48,110 nucleotides of DNA from an uncultured Erythrobacter sp. (GTDB taxonomy: Bacteria > Pseudomonadota > Alphaproteobacteria > Sphingomonadales > Sphingomonadaceae). A program made the position numbers and the translations under genes. The notes under the pieces were generated by a model. The model was not told the DNA's origin and did not search any database. It saw only the letters and a program-made list of their open reading frames with translations. This document shows, one piece after another, positions 1 through 8,833 of the stretch. The stretch covers positions 1 through 48,110 of the forward strand of contig CALCCG010000080.1 of NCBI GenBank assembly GCA_937899785.1, written 5' to 3'. Positions within the stretch are counted from its first letter, which is position 1, and each line of letters starts with the position of its first letter.

Positions 1-150
1 TACTCCGCTCAGGCCATCAACATCTCGGGCGGGGATCATCTCCCCATGCTCCTCGCGCGCGCCGTCAAGCCAGACGCTCACGCTCGCCATAAGCGCGTCG
101 AGCACCCCGTCATTTGATGCGTATTTCGGGGCGGAATGCATAACGCTCAT
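1..150 (-). CDS. nuoC: NADH-quinone oxidoreductase subunit C, N-terminal part (runs off the left edge)
   Basis: Fifty codons are open on the minus strand from an ATG at 150 to the window edge. The peptide begins [16 protein letters not shown], which resembles the start of sphingomonad NuoC as I remember it, a hydrophilic arm subunit of complex I. Its place downstream of nuoA and nuoB fits the usual nuoA-B-C order. The ATG overlaps the TGA of the preceding unknown gene (ATGA at 147-150), so translation is probably coupled. The conserved NuoC core lies outside the window, so the identity rests on context and a short N-terminus. Confidence 0.72.
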   Translation of the reverse strand, partial: MSVMHSAPKYASNDGVLDALMASVSVWLDGAREEHGEMIPARDVDGLSGV

Positions 151-794
151 TCGGGAAACTCCGCAGAGTTAAAGAACCGGTCGATCAAAGCCTCCCCCTG
201 TTCGCGCGATACATTAAGCTCATTTTGAATGTCAGCGCTGAGTGTTAGCTGTCTAAATCGTGAGATTTCAATGCTTGCTACACGCCCATAACCTCCTGCA
301 CGTTCGAGGGATTTTACAATTGCGCGGTGCCCTTGGATTGTAGTCTGCTTGGCAGATTCATCGCCTGACACTCGATTGACAAGTGCGGTGAACAAGTCCG
401 GCGCGCCATTCAAAAGCTTGTCGAGCCTTGCCCTGTCCGTATCAGAGATGTCATCGAGATCGAGTGCTTCGGCCACACCGCCAAGCTCTGCAATAAACGC
501 AGATGAATCCATCCAGCACATGCCCGTATCGCCTAGGGTCGTGCCACTAGAAAACAAAGAGCCGCCGGTCGACACCTCAGCGCAAGGCAGCTCAACCGAA
601 TAATGGCCCGATTTGTGCTCAAATCGGTACCACACCCACTCAATCGGCGGCGTGTCACACACCTCGCCTTGCACGGGGCACAGGGAATGGTCGCCATTGG
701 GCCTGACCTCAGCACCTTGCGCATAGGCAGGCGAAGCCAGCGCAAGAAAGCACGAGGAGACCAAGGCCATCAGGGAAACTCGCGTTTGCCTCAC
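147..794 (-). CDS. Unknown secreted protein lodged between nuoB and nuoC
   Basis: This encodes 215 residues starting at a GTG (794) that overlaps the nuoB stop as GTGA; its own TGA overlaps the nuoC ATG. Residues 1-26 form a clear Sec signal peptide with a likely AYA/QG cleavage site, so the product should be periplasmic or outer-membrane associated. The mature N-terminal half carries four cysteines (contexts SLCPV, EVCDT, LPCAE, GMCWM), consistent with disulfides; the C-terminal half looks helical and charged. I do not recognise the family. It is not a complex I subunit known to me, and a secreted protein translationally coupled to cytoplasmic complex I genes is odd. The DNA looks less GC-rich than nuoA and nuoB, suggesting a lineage-specific insertion. 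It could be an accessory or assembly factor, or simply a passenger. Confidence 0.75.
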   Translation of the reverse strand: MRQTRVSLMALVSSCFLALASPAYAQGAEVRPNGDHSLCPVQGEVCDTPPIEWVWYRFEHKSGHYSVELPCAEVSTGGSLFSSGTTLGDTGMCWMDSSAFIAELGGVAEALDLDDISDTDRARLDKLLNGAPDLFTALVNRVSGDESAKQTTIQGHRAIVKSLERAGGYGRVASIEISRFRQLTLSADIQNELNVSREQGEALIDRFFNSAEFPE

Positions 795-1393
795 CGTTCA
801 ATCGTGCCGACGCGGCGGATTTTGCGCTGCAGTTGCATCACGCCATAGAGCAGCGCCTCCGCGGTCGGAGGGCAGCCGGGCACATAGATGTCGACCGGTA
901 CGATCCGATCGCAGCCGCGCACGACCGAATAGCTGTAGTGGTAATAGCCACCGCCATTGGCGCACGAGCCCATGCTGATCACATATTTGGGGTCCGACAT
1001 CTGATCATAGACCTTGCGCAGAGCCGGAGCCATCTTGTTGCAGAGCGTGCCCGCGACGATCATCAGGTCCGACTGACGCGGGGAAGCGCGCGGGGCGGCG
1101 CCAAAGCGCTCCATGTCATAACGCGGCATGTTCACATGGATCATCTCCACCGCGCAACACGCCAGGCCAAAAGTCATCCACCACAGCGAACCGGTGCGCG
1201 CCCAGTTGAAGACATCTTCGGTCGAAGTGATGAGGAAGCCCTTGTCGTTCACCTCGGTCGAAAGCGCGTTGAAGTAATCCTGATCGGGCTGCTTCACCTC
1301 ACCGCCCTTGGCGGTCGGCAGCGCCTCAGCGGCTTCAGCAGCGTTGAGCGGGGCGAGCGGCGGGGTGATGATTGTGTTCGAAGAATCGCTCAT
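791..1393 (-). CDS. nuoB: NADH-quinone oxidoreductase subunit B
   Basis: NuoB (PSST) is the hydrophilic subunit that holds iron-sulfur cluster N2, the last electron carrier before ubiquinone. The 200-residue product shows the expected cysteine pattern: a CC pair in [10 protein letters not shown], a cysteine in GSCANGGG and one in [12 protein letters not shown]. The first 30-40 residues are a variable leader rich in Ala and Pro. I start at the ATG at 1393, which overlaps the nuoA stop (ATGA), rather than at an upstream in-frame codon that would lie inside nuoA. It is cotranscribed with nuoA upstream and the unknown secreted gene and nuoC downstream. Confidence 0.97.
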   Translation of the reverse strand: MSDSSNTIITPPLAPLNAAEAAEALPTAKGGEVKQPDQDYFNALSTEVNDKGFLITSTEDVFNWARTGSLWWMTFGLACCAVEMIHVNMPRYDMERFGAAPRASPRQSDLMIVAGTLCNKMAPALRKVYDQMSDPKYVISMGSCANGGGYYHYSYSVVRGCDRIVPVDIYVPGCPPTAEALLYGVMQLQRKIRRVGTIER

Positions 1394-1776
1394 TCCCAGT
1401 CCAGAGCCCCCTTCTTCCACTCATAGGTGAGGCCAATCGCCAGAATTCCCAAGAAGGTCATCATGCCGATCCAACCGACCCACCCGGTCTCACCCAGGCT
1501 GACGGCCCAGGGGAACAGAAAGGCAGCCTCAAGGTCGAAGATGATGAAGCTGATCGCGACCAGATAGAAGCGCACATCAAACTGGCTGCGCGCATCTTCA
1601 AACGCGGGGAAGCCGCATTCGTACTCCGACAGCTTTTCCGCGTCCGGATTGTGCGCTCCGGTGAGGCGCGACACTCCCATGGGCAAAAACACGAAAAGGA
1701 CCGAAAGGCCCAGCGCGATAAAGATGAAGATCAATATCGGCAGATACTGACTGAGGTCTATCACAGCGGTGTCCAA
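1390..1776 (-). CDS. nuoA: NADH-quinone oxidoreductase subunit A
   Basis: NuoA is a small membrane subunit of complex I near the quinone site. The 128-residue product has three hydrophobic segments (about residues 11-32, 69-90 and 97-117) and the conserved acidic motif [20 protein letters not shown] in the first loop. It is the first gene of the nuo operon. The longest reading begins with a TTG at 1776, since a stop lies just upstream. A GTG at 1764, giving [11 protein letters not shown], matches the usual NuoA N-terminus well and is a serious alternative. Confidence 0.95.
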   Translation of the reverse strand: MDTAVIDLSQYLPILIFIFIALGLSVLFVFLPMGVSRLTGAHNPDAEKLSEYECGFPAFEDARSQFDVRFYLVAISFIIFDLEAAFLFPWAVSLGETGWVGWIGMMTFLGILAIGLTYEWKKGALDWE

Positions 1777-2255
1777 ATGATGTTAATCCCAAGCGTCACC
1801 TAGGCTGGTCGCATAACCGAAGCAAGAGCGCGACTCGGGCGAAACTGCGTATACCTGTTGCATCAAATCGAACATAGCTTCGAGCAAGCGCAGCCTGCAT
1901 CGCGCTGTGTCCGCACCCTGAGCCAATTCGTTCTGGTGAATTGCCATGGTACAGGAGCGCTGCCAGCATCAGATCGTCGATCACCGCCACCCGAAACACC
2001 AGGCCGCACGCGCCTGAGAGTTATTGCGCCAACCATCGCGCTCTATGTATTTTGCGCGAGCCCCTATGCCCGCAAAAACGACGCTTTTCCGCTGCAAGAA
2101 AGGGCCTCTGGGTTCGCGGCTATCGGCGTCAATCCGCTCGAGGCCTCGCAGCAATTGAGTGCCTTTGCGACAGGTCAGTTCCGGCGGTGCATCCCCGGCC
2201 GCTTTGCCGGGAAACCGCTGGCCGGAACGCTCGCCAGAACGCTCCGGCGCGCGCT
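1777..2255. other. Intergenic region upstream of nuoA
   Basis: About 480 bases with no convincing gene. The short reading frames here lack recognisable protein features or clear ribosome sites. The part next to nuoA must hold the nuo promoter and leader, but I cannot point to a convincing -35/-10 pair. The part next to the aldehyde dehydrogenase contains two hairpins (2193-2211 and 2221-2248). No tRNA-like or known riboswitch fold was seen. Confidence 0.5.
2221..2248 (-). terminator. Hairpin just after the aldehyde dehydrogenase gene
   Basis: The sequence forms a nine-pair stem (GCCGGAGCG with CGTTCCGGC on the minus strand, one G-U pair) and a ten-base loop, starting eight bases past the stop codon of the aldehyde dehydrogenase. 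No U-tract follows, so termination is only a suggestion. A second short hairpin (CCCGGC/GCCGGG, 2194-2211) lies just beyond. Confidence 0.35.
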
Positions 2256-3683
2256 TTACTCGGCCGGCTCGCTCGCCGCGTCTTTCGCCTTTCCATAAGG
2301 CGGCTTGAATCCACCCAGCTTGGCGATGTCGATCTTGGGTTGATGGTACGTTGCACGCGCGTGGCTGAATTCACGGAAACCTTCGATGGCGTGGTAGCTG
2401 CCGATCCCAGACGGACCGACACCGCCGAACGGCAGATCCTCCATCGAGACGTGAAACAGAACATCATTGGTGGTCACCCCGCCGCTGATTGTGCGGGTAA
2501 GGACGCGCTCCTGTTCGCCTTTGTCTTCGCCAAAGTAGTAAAGGCCCAGGGGGCGGTCGTGCTCGTTCACATAGTCGACCGCCTGATCGATCGCCTTATA
2601 CGTCTTAACCGGCAGCACCGGGCCAAAAATCTCCTCTTGCATCACCTTCATCTCATCGGTGACATTCTTGACGATGTTCAAGGGCATCTTGCGCTGGTTG
2701 GCGTTAGAGAAGTCCTCGTTGCCCGGATTGACCTCAATCACTTCAGCGCCCTTGTCGCGCGCGTCTTCAACCAGGCTCTGCAAACGTTCAAAGTGGCGAT
2801 CGGAAACGACCGAGGTGTAATCGTCATTCTCAAGCAGAGTGGGATACATACCGGCCACCCCATTCGAAACGCCCGCAACCGCTTCGTCCTGCTTGTCCTC
2901 GGGCACATACATGTAATCGGGCGCCAGGCAGATTTGCCCCGCGTTCATCATCTTGCCCAGCGCAATGCGCTCTCCCGCTTTCTCGAAATCGGCGCTGCGA
3001 CCCATGATAACGGGGGATTTGCCGCCCAATTCCAGGGTAACCGGCACCAGGTTCTTGGCCGCCGACTGCATCACCAAACGACCTGTCGGCGTGGAGCCTG
3101 TAAAGACCAGGTGATCAAACGGCAGCGAGGAAAACGTGGCGGCGACTTGAGGACCGCCGGTCACAACCGCCACCTCATCGCGGGTAAAGTACTCCTCCAC
3201 CAACTCCGCCATCAGGAGGCTGGTGCGCTCGGTAAACTCGCTCGGCTTGATCATCGCCCTATTGCCCGCGCCAAGCACCTGCATAAGCGGCCCGAAGGCG
3301 AGCTGGATCGGAAAGTTCCACGGCGAGAGAATGCCGATCACGCCTTTGGGTTCATAGCGCACTTCGGCCTTTGCGCCGAGAAGGCCGAGCGGGAATTGAA
3401 CCGGGCGCTTCTGGGTCTTGGCCCATTTGTCCATGTTCTTGAGCGTGTGCTTACCCGCGTTGACCGTGCTGGTGATGTCGGTCATCTGCGACTGGTGCAT
3501 CGACCGGCTGCCGAAATCGGCGCTCATCGCCTTGCACAGATTCTCCGAATGCTCGGTCAGCAGCGCCATGGCGCGCTTGATGCGATCCTTGCGCATCGAC
3601 ATCGGTTCGGGCCGCGACGCGGTAAAGGCGTCGCGCTGAAGCTTCAAAAGCTGCTCTTGTTCCTCGCGCCTGTCTTCAGCCAT
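2256..3683 (-). CDS. Coniferyl aldehyde dehydrogenase-like NAD(P)-dependent aldehyde dehydrogenase
   Basis: A 475-residue aldehyde dehydrogenase that oxidises an aldehyde to the acid with NAD(P)+. It has the family landmarks: SPWNFPIQLAFGPL in the Rossmann region, ELGGKSPVI with the general-base glutamate, and NAGQICLAPDY with the nucleophilic cysteine. The CLAPDY context and the C-terminal FGGVGPSGIGSYHA stretch are typical of the CalB/class 3-like group that includes coniferyl aldehyde dehydrogenases. The true substrate cannot be read from sequence; fatty or aromatic aldehydes are both possible. The ATG at 3683 is chosen because a strong AGGAGAGGG ribosome site lies just upstream, whereas the longer reading has a poor N-terminus. 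It is divergent from the thiolase at 3868. Confidence 0.9.
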   Translation of the reverse strand: MAEDRREEQEQLLKLQRDAFTASRPEPMSMRKDRIKRAMALLTEHSENLCKAMSADFGSRSMHQSQMTDITSTVNAGKHTLKNMDKWAKTQKRPVQFPLGLLGAKAEVRYEPKGVIGILSPWNFPIQLAFGPLMQVLGAGNRAMIKPSEFTERTSLLMAELVEEYFTRDEVAVVTGGPQVAATFSSLPFDHLVFTGSTPTGRLVMQSAAKNLVPVTLELGGKSPVIMGRSADFEKAGERIALGKMMNAGQICLAPDYMYVPEDKQDEAVAGVSNGVAGMYPTLLENDDYTSVVSDRHFERLQSLVEDARDKGAEVIEVNPGNEDFSNANQRKMPLNIVKNVTDEMKVMQEEIFGPVLPVKTYKAIDQAVDYVNEHDRPLGLYYFGEDKGEQERVLTRTISGGVTTNDVLFHVSMEDLPFGGVGPSGIGSYHAIEGFREFSHARATYHQPKIDIAKLGGFKPPYGKAKDAASEPAE

Positions 3684-3867
3684 GATCCCTCTCCTTCGTG
3701 CATTGGTTTTGATTTGCGACTTGTGTTGCGCAATCCGCCCGGACTTGCAAGCGCCGTGCCCCTGACACCAAAGGCCCGTCGCGTCCCTCTCACCAATTGC
3801 CAAGCGGGGCGCGCGAACCTAAATCGACGCGTAGCGACCTCCTAAACCTGTCTAAGGGATCACAACC

Positions 3868-5079
3868 ATGCCCCAGCCTTCCGCACCCGGTTTTTCGCCA
3901 GACGACCCGATCGTCATTCTCTCCTACGCCCGCACTCCAATGGGGGGCATGCAAGGCGCGTTGGCGGATGTGTCGGCCACCGATCTGGGGGCCACCGCCG
4001 TCAAAGCGGCGGTGGAACGTTCCGGGGTTGCTGGCGGCGCCTTTGACCGCGCTTACATGGGCTGTGTGCTCCCCGCCGGCCTCGGCCAGGCGCCCGCGCG
4101 CCAGGCCATGGTCAAAGCGGGCCTGCCCAAATCTGTTCAGGCGACCACGGTCAACAAGGTCTGCGGCAGCGGCATGCAGACCGTCATCATGGGCGCCGAA
4201 GCGCTTGCCAGCGGCACAGTCGACTACATCGTCGCTGGCGGCATGGAGAGCATGACCAACGCGCCTTACATGCTCAAAAAGCACCGTTCGGGCGCGCGTC
4301 TGGGCCATGACAGCGTCTATGATCACATGTTCCTTGATGGGCTCGAAGACGCCTATGAAGAGGGCCGCGCCATGGGCTCCTTCGCTCAACAAACCGCCGA
4401 CGAATACCAACTCACCCGCGATGATATGGACAGCTACGCGATCGAAAGTCTCAGCCGCGCCAACGCCGCGATCGAAACCGGCGCGTTCGCCGACGAAGTG
4501 GTGCCGGTCACCTATTCGACGCGCAAGGGCGAGGTTACGGTCGACACCGATGAGCAACCTGGCAAAGGTCGTCCCGATAAGATCCCGGCCCTACGCGCCG
4601 CCTTTGCCAAGGACGGCACCATCACCGCCGCCACCTCCAGCTCCATATCGGACGGCGCGGCTGCGGTGGTGCTCACCCGCGAAAGCGTCGCCCACGAAAA
4701 CGGCCATACGCCCATCGCCAAGGTCGTCGGCCTTGCCGCCCACGCCCGCGAGCCGAAGGACTTCACCGTTGCGCCCGTTGGTGCCATCGAGAAGGTTCTC
4801 GAAAAGGCTGGCTGGAGCATTGAGGATATCGATCTGTGGGAAGTGAACGAGGCTTTCGCTTGCGTCGCCATGTTCGCGATGCGCGATCTTGGCATTGAAC
4901 ACGGCAAGATCAACGTCAACGGCGGCGCAACCGCTTTGGGCCACCCGATCGGCGCATCGGGCACACGGATCATCGTGACGCTGGTCAACGCGCTCAAACA
5001 GCAGGGCAAGACCAAGGGCGTCGCCAGCCTGTGCATCGGTGGGGGTGAGGCCACGGCCGTCGCTATCGAGATGGTTTGA
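3868..5079 (+). CDS. Acetyl-CoA C-acyltransferase (thiolase)
   Basis: The 403-residue product is a thiolase-fold acyltransferase. It carries the acyl-accepting cysteine in VNKVCGSGMQ (about residue 99), the catalytic histidine in GGATALGHPIGASG and the second cysteine in ASLCIGGGEA. Such enzymes condense two acetyl-CoA (PhaA/AtoB role) or cleave 3-ketoacyl-CoA in beta-oxidation. Length and motifs fit the roughly 390-residue acetoacetyl-CoA thiolase group, but the biological direction is not decidable here. The ATG at 3868 has a TAAGGGA ribosome site upstream. No other beta-oxidation gene is adjacent; a small lipoprotein gene follows after four bases. Confidence 0.95.
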   Translation: MPQPSAPGFSPDDPIVILSYARTPMGGMQGALADVSATDLGATAVKAAVERSGVAGGAFDRAYMGCVLPAGLGQAPARQAMVKAGLPKSVQATTVNKVCGSGMQTVIMGAEALASGTVDYIVAGGMESMTNAPYMLKKHRSGARLGHDSVYDHMFLDGLEDAYEEGRAMGSFAQQTADEYQLTRDDMDSYAIESLSRANAAIETGAFADEVVPVTYSTRKGEVTVDTDEQPGKGRPDKIPALRAAFAKDGTITAATSSSISDGAAAVVLTRESVAHENGHTPIAKVVGLAAHAREPKDFTVAPVGAIEKVLEKAGWSIEDIDLWEVNEAFACVAMFAMRDLGIEHGKINVNGGATALGHPIGASGTRIIVTLVNALKQQGKTKGVASLCIGGGEATAVAIEMV

Positions 5080-5083
5080 CGCC

Positions 5084-5473
5084 ATGCGTAAATCGCATCT
5101 TGCGACGCTTGCTCTTGTCGCTCTTGCGGCGTGCGAGGACGGGTCCGAGACTGGCGGCAAGCACGGCATCCCGCCGATCCCGGCGCAGATGGGTCCCGGC
5201 CTCTACGCGGTGGGTGACGGAACGCAGATCTATTCGCGGACCCAGCTCTTCGAGGATAGAACCTACGCGGACTTCGACGCTGCGATGGAGGCCGTGGGAG
5301 GCGGAACCTGGCGAACGGATGGGGCTACGGAAATCTGTTTTGATCCCGCTGGCGACGGCGCTGATGATGAAGAGCGCTGCTGGAGCAACGGTCCGCCTGA
5401 AAAGGACGGCAGCTTTGTCTCATCACGCGTAGGCAGCGCAGAGCGATACAGGGTCACACCGCTCAAGCGGTGA
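5084..5473 (+). CDS. Small lipoprotein of unknown function
   Basis: A 129-residue protein beginning MRKSHLATLALVALAACEDG: a lipoprotein signal with lipobox LAAC and the acylated cysteine at residue 17. The mature part contains GPGLYAVGDGTQIYSRTQLFEDRTY and two further cysteines (EICFD and ERCWS) that may form a disulfide. I do not recognise a domain. The start at 5084 lies just after the thiolase stop, so it may be read from the thiolase transcript, although no functional link is apparent. It is convergent with the SH3 gene, with 16 bases between them. Confidence 0.75.
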   Translation: MRKSHLATLALVALAACEDGSETGGKHGIPPIPAQMGPGLYAVGDGTQIYSRTQLFEDRTYADFDAAMEAVGGGTWRTDGATEICFDPAGDGADDEERCWSNGPPEKDGSFVSSRVGSAERYRVTPLKR

Positions 5474-5489
5474 CCTACATCCGACCGGC

Positions 5490-5999
5490 TTAGCGCGCGC
5501 TGGCCACCTCATCGTCTCCCCAAAGGCGATCCGCTGCGACCCATCCGCTGCGCCCGGCGACATCGATTTCGCACCAGCTCTCACGGCAACGCAGCAACTT
5601 TCCAACGACGCCAGGTTCGGCTCGCCAACGCAGTTTGGACGCCGCCTGCGGCTCTTCGTGCAAGGTCGCCAACCCTTCACCGACGATCATTGCCGTGCGG
5701 CTTGCGGCCAGTTGGCTGTCTGCAATCCAGCCCTGCGTACCATCCGGATCCTGAACCAGCGACCAGCCCTCGCGCTCGCGCACAACCTTCATGGGCAGGC
5801 CCTGGCGCTTATACAGCCAGTCGATGGGATATTGCTGGCTGGGGCCCACGCGCATGCGCACTTCGTCAAACTTGAGCGAAAGCCAAAAGGGTGTCGGGCG
5901 ATCCTGCGCGCGCGCGCTTTCGAAATTCAGGACGCCGCTCAACAACGCCGTAAGCGAGGCAAGGAGAATCGCAGATCCAATTGACCGCCTGAGCATCAT
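5490..5999 (-). CDS. Secreted protein with bacterial SH3 repeats
   Basis: The 169-residue product begins with a signal peptide (residues 1-31, likely cleavage ARA/QD). Two bacterial SH3-like units follow, the first around MRVGPSQQYPIDWLYKRQGLPMKVV...GWSLVQDPDGTQGWI and the second around ATLHEEPQAASKLRWRAEPGVVGKLL...WCEIDVAGRSGWVAADRLWG. These units usually bind cell-wall peptides or act as adaptors in the envelope. No catalytic domain is present, so it is probably a periplasmic binding or scaffold protein. It is divergent from the 2-hydroxyacid dehydrogenase gene, with 96 bases between the starts. Confidence 0.85.
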   Translation of the reverse strand: MMLRRSIGSAILLASLTALLSGVLNFESARAQDRPTPFWLSLKFDEVRMRVGPSQQYPIDWLYKRQGLPMKVVREREGWSLVQDPDGTQGWIADSQLAASRTAMIVGEGLATLHEEPQAASKLRWRAEPGVVGKLLRCRESWCEIDVAGRSGWVAADRLWGDDEVASAR

Positions 6000-6095
6000 G
6001 CTCGCTATCTTAGCGACCTGCGGTGACGCCCATCAAGTCCGTGTTTTTCCTTCCGCGCTTGACCGGCCCGCGCCAATGCCCTTAGCGCTTGGGCC

Positions 6096-7112
6096 ATGGC
6101 TTCTTTGCAAACGCCTCCGCACTTCTCTTCGGGCAAACCCAAGGTTGTGGTGACACGCCAGCTCATGCCCAGCGTTGAAGACCGGATGAGCGAACTGTTC
6201 GAGACCGTGCTCAACCCACAAGATACCGCGATGAGCGAAGACGCGCTGGTTTCAGCGATGCAAGATTGCGACGTGCTTGTGCCCACGGTAACTGATCGGA
6301 TCACAAGCGCGATGATTGAAACAGCGGGAGAGCGCCTGGGCCTTATCGCCAGCTTTGGTGCAGGCACCGAGCACATCGATCTGAAAGCCGCAGCCGAGCG
6401 AAAAATTTTGGTCACCAACACGCCCGGTGTTTTCACCGACGACACGGCCGATATCGCCATGGCCGCCATTATTGGTGTGCCGCGCCGCATTCGCGAAGGC
6501 ACGCAGCTCGTGCGCCGGGGTGAGTGGACCGGTTGGGCGCCCTCTGGCCTGCTTGGGCGCAAACTTGGCGATAAGGTGCTGGGGATCATCGGCATGGGCC
6601 GTATTGGTCAAGCGGTGGCGCACCGCGCCCGCGCCTTTGGCCTCAAGGTCGCTTACACCAATCGCAAACGTCTGCCTGAGGCGGTCGAGAGCATGCTTGG
6701 CGCGCGTTATGTTGAAAGCGTCGACGCGCTTGTTGCCGAAGCCGATATCCTGACCCTGCACTGCCCCCTGACATCAGAAACGCGCGGATTGATGGACGCG
6801 CGCCGCATCGGCCTGATGAAACAGGGCGCGAGTATCATCAACACGGCGCGCGGGGAGCTGATCGACGAAGACGCGCTGATTGAGGCGCTGAGCGGCGGGC
6901 GGCTCGCCGGAGCCGGGCTGGATGTCTATCCTGATGAGCCCCATGTTGCGCGTGGCCTGCTCGATCATCCCAACGTGATGACGCTCCCACATATCGGCAG
7001 CGCCACCGCCGAGGGGCGCGAAGCGTCGGGGGAAAAGGTGATCGCCAATATCCGCTTTTGGACCGATGGCCACCGCCCGCCGGACCAGGTTTTAACGGCC
7101 CTTATCGGCTAA
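6096..7112 (+). CDS. D-isomer-specific 2-hydroxyacid dehydrogenase (glyoxylate/hydroxypyruvate reductase-like)
   Basis: The 338-residue enzyme belongs to the NAD(P)-dependent D-2-hydroxyacid dehydrogenase family. The nucleotide site is GIIGMGRIGQAVA (about residues 165-177), and the catalytic triad is visible as Arg in INTARGEL, Glu in VYPDEPH and His in LPHIGSAT. The N-terminal catalytic domain is standard. YTNRKRL after the second beta strand, with Arg/Lys rather than an acidic residue, hints at NADPH preference. The closest functional class is glyoxylate/hydroxypyruvate reductase, but other 2-keto acids remain possible. No strong ribosome site precedes the ATG at 6096; a later start near MPSVEDRM would remove conserved sequence. 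Confidence 0.9.
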   Translation: MASLQTPPHFSSGKPKVVVTRQLMPSVEDRMSELFETVLNPQDTAMSEDALVSAMQDCDVLVPTVTDRITSAMIETAGERLGLIASFGAGTEHIDLKAAAERKILVTNTPGVFTDDTADIAMAAIIGVPRRIREGTQLVRRGEWTGWAPSGLLGRKLGDKVLGIIGMGRIGQAVAHRARAFGLKVAYTNRKRLPEAVESMLGARYVESVDALVAEADILTLHCPLTSETRGLMDARRIGLMKQGASIINTARGELIDEDALIEALSGGRLAGAGLDVYPDEPHVARGLLDHPNVMTLPHIGSATAEGREASGEKVIANIRFWTDGHRPPDQVLTALIG

Positions 7113-7133
7113 CCCGCACGCCGCTTGGGGCGG

Positions 7134-7859
7134 TTAACCCGCGTGCTCTTCGAGCAAAGCCAGAATACGGTTGATTGAGCGGCGGCTTGCCGAGAATTCG
7201 AAATGGCGTTCGGGAACCTCGATCGCGATGTCGCGCTCGTTTTCTTCGCCGCGCGAACAGGCCGGAGCGATAATCCCATCATAAGGCGACCAGATTGCGA
7301 TTGTGCGCGCACTGGGTTTGCGCTTGGGATCATCGTTAAAGGGTGGGTTGTCGACGCTGTGATCGTTGATCGCTTCGTAAACGCGCCAGGCGTTGTTCGC
7401 CCGACGATCGCCGGAAAAGGGCGTGCCCAGCGTCATGACCAGATGAACCTTATCCGGATGCCGTTGGCCCAACACCCGGGCGTAGAGCCCGCCCAGACTG
7501 ATCCCGATCAGCGTGACCGGCCGCTGATGTTTGGCAAAAACGTATTCCAGACGCGCTTCAGCCCGCGCAACCAATTGCGGCGTAACCCCCGTGACCACTC
7601 CCAGCCGCGAAGCGTAAGCGTGATAGCCAGAGGCGCGCAGAGTTCGCCGCATGAGAGAGGTCGCGGGATCGGCGGACAGAATGCCTGGAAAGACGAGCAC
7701 GGGGGAACGTTCGTCTGGTGCGCCAAGCGACGTTTCGGCCGGCACGCGAACGGGTCGCACAGGGCTGGACCAGATCAACGCCAGATTCGGCAACTCGCGA
7801 AGCAGATTGGAGAGCGGCGGCGGTTTCGCATCGTCACGTTCCGCGGGTCTGCTGGTCAT
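7134..7859 (-). CDS. Alpha/beta hydrolase, lipase-like
   Basis: The 241-residue protein has an alpha/beta hydrolase core. The nucleophile elbow is GISLGG, preceded by the oxyanion-side VFPGIL. A likely acid is the Asp in SPYDGIIAP and the histidine is in ERHFEFS near the C-terminus. There is no signal peptide, so it should be cytoplasmic. The SPVLVFPGILSADPATSLMRRTL segment resembles short lipase/esterase-like proteins found near metabolic genes in sphingomonads; the substrate is unknown. It converges with the 2-hydroxyacid dehydrogenase, 21 bases apart. Confidence 0.82.
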   Translation of the reverse strand: MTSRPAERDDAKPPPLSNLLRELPNLALIWSSPVRPVRVPAETSLGAPDERSPVLVFPGILSADPATSLMRRTLRASGYHAYASRLGVVTGVTPQLVARAEARLEYVFAKHQRPVTLIGISLGGLYARVLGQRHPDKVHLVMTLGTPFSGDRRANNAWRVYEAINDHSVDNPPFNDDPKRKPSARTIAIWSPYDGIIAPACSRGEENERDIAIEVPERHFEFSASRRSINRILALLEEHAG

Positions 7860-8003
7860 TCCGCCCGATCTCCATTTTAACGCGCGCTCAACGCGCCCGG
7901 CCCGATACGCCTATCCTTGACGCGATAGCATGGACAACGCCTGAACCGTCTGGGATGTGGGCGCGCCCGAGCCATTGCGAACCGGGGCCAGCCTCCCATG
8001 CGA

Positions 8004-8792
8004 TCACAGATTGTCTTGTTGCGGCATGCCCAAGACGTGGAAACCGCCATCCACTCGGATAATCTCACCGGTTGTGCACGCCCCGACATCCGAGCACAAA
8101 TAGACAGCCGTGCCACCAACCGCTTCCAAGGTCGCGTTGCCTCGCAAAGGTGCGTTGCTCTCTGTGTGCTTCCACGTCTTGCGCGCCCCGCCAATAACAG
8201 AGCCAGCGAGCGTTTTCATCGGGCCCGGACTGATCGCGTTCACGCGAATACCCTCAGGCCCGAGATCATCAGCCAGATACCGACCGGCCGCCTCCAACGC
8301 AGCTTTCGCCACGCCCATCACGTTGTAATTCGGAGTGACGCGCGTGGACCCCATATAACTCAAGGTGATCACCGTGCCGCCATGCTCTTGCATCATTGGG
8401 TGGGCCCGACGCGCCACTTCGATAAGGCTGTAGGCCGAGATATCGAGCGAGTTCTTGAAGTTTTCGCGGGACGTATCGAGGATGCGTCCGGTCAACTCCG
8501 ATTTGTCGGAATAAGCGATGGCGTGAATCACAAAGTCGAGGCGGCCCCAGCGTTCCTGCAAAGCGCCAAAGGCCGCGTCGAGCGAGGCGTCATCGGTGAC
8601 ATCGACATCAAGCATGATGTCCGAACCGACGCTCGAAGCCAGCGGCTCCAGACGCTTGCCAAAGGCCTCTCCCTGATAGGTAAATGCCAGCTCCGCCCCC
8701 GCATCAGCGCAGGCCTTCGCTATGCCCCAGGCGATCGAACGTTCGTTGGCCACGCCCATGACAAGACCGCGTTTTCCGGCAAGCACGCCCAT
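8004..8792 (-). CDS. fabI: Enoyl-[acyl-carrier-protein] reductase (NADH), FabI
   Basis: FabI reduces trans-2-enoyl-ACP in the last step of each fatty acid elongation cycle. The 262-residue product is an SDR with the FabI-type nucleotide loop MGVANERSIAWGIA and the active site Tyr-x6-Lys in YNVMGVAK, plus the conserved SPGPMKTLA loop. The ATG at 8792 is preferred over a GTG at 8798 because GAGG lies five bases ahead of it. It is the third gene of fabA-fabB-fabI, 41 bases after fabB. FabI is the classical triclosan target, and no second enoyl reductase is visible here. Confidence 0.96.
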   Translation of the reverse strand: MGVLAGKRGLVMGVANERSIAWGIAKACADAGAELAFTYQGEAFGKRLEPLASSVGSDIMLDVDVTDDASLDAAFGALQERWGRLDFVIHAIAYSDKSELTGRILDTSRENFKNSLDISAYSLIEVARRAHPMMQEHGGTVITLSYMGSTRVTPNYNVMGVAKAALEAAGRYLADDLGPEGIRVNAISPGPMKTLAGSVIGGARKTWKHTESNAPLRGNATLEAVGGTAVYLCSDVGACTTGEIIRVDGGFHVLGMPQQDNL

Positions 8793-8833
8793 GTTCACCT
8801 CACTTTTTCAGCGCGCCAAGCCGCGCTCTCCTT

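Noticed and set aside
1796..1999. 67-codon open frame in the gap upstream of nuoA
   Set aside because: No convincing ribosome site, no domain and no hydrophobic pattern; more likely untranslated.
1941..3845. 634-codon open frame on the plus strand
   Set aside because: It lies antisense to the aldehyde dehydrogenase and its translation is His/Arg-rich with no recognisable domain, as expected for a shadow frame in GC-rich DNA.
7113..7133. Possible terminator between the 2-hydroxyacid dehydrogenase and hydrolase genes
   Set aside because: Only a four-base stem can be drawn.
7959..7968. GGGCGCGCCC palindrome after fabI
   Set aside because: Only ten GC bases, which is common by chance in this composition; no further support for a terminator or operator.
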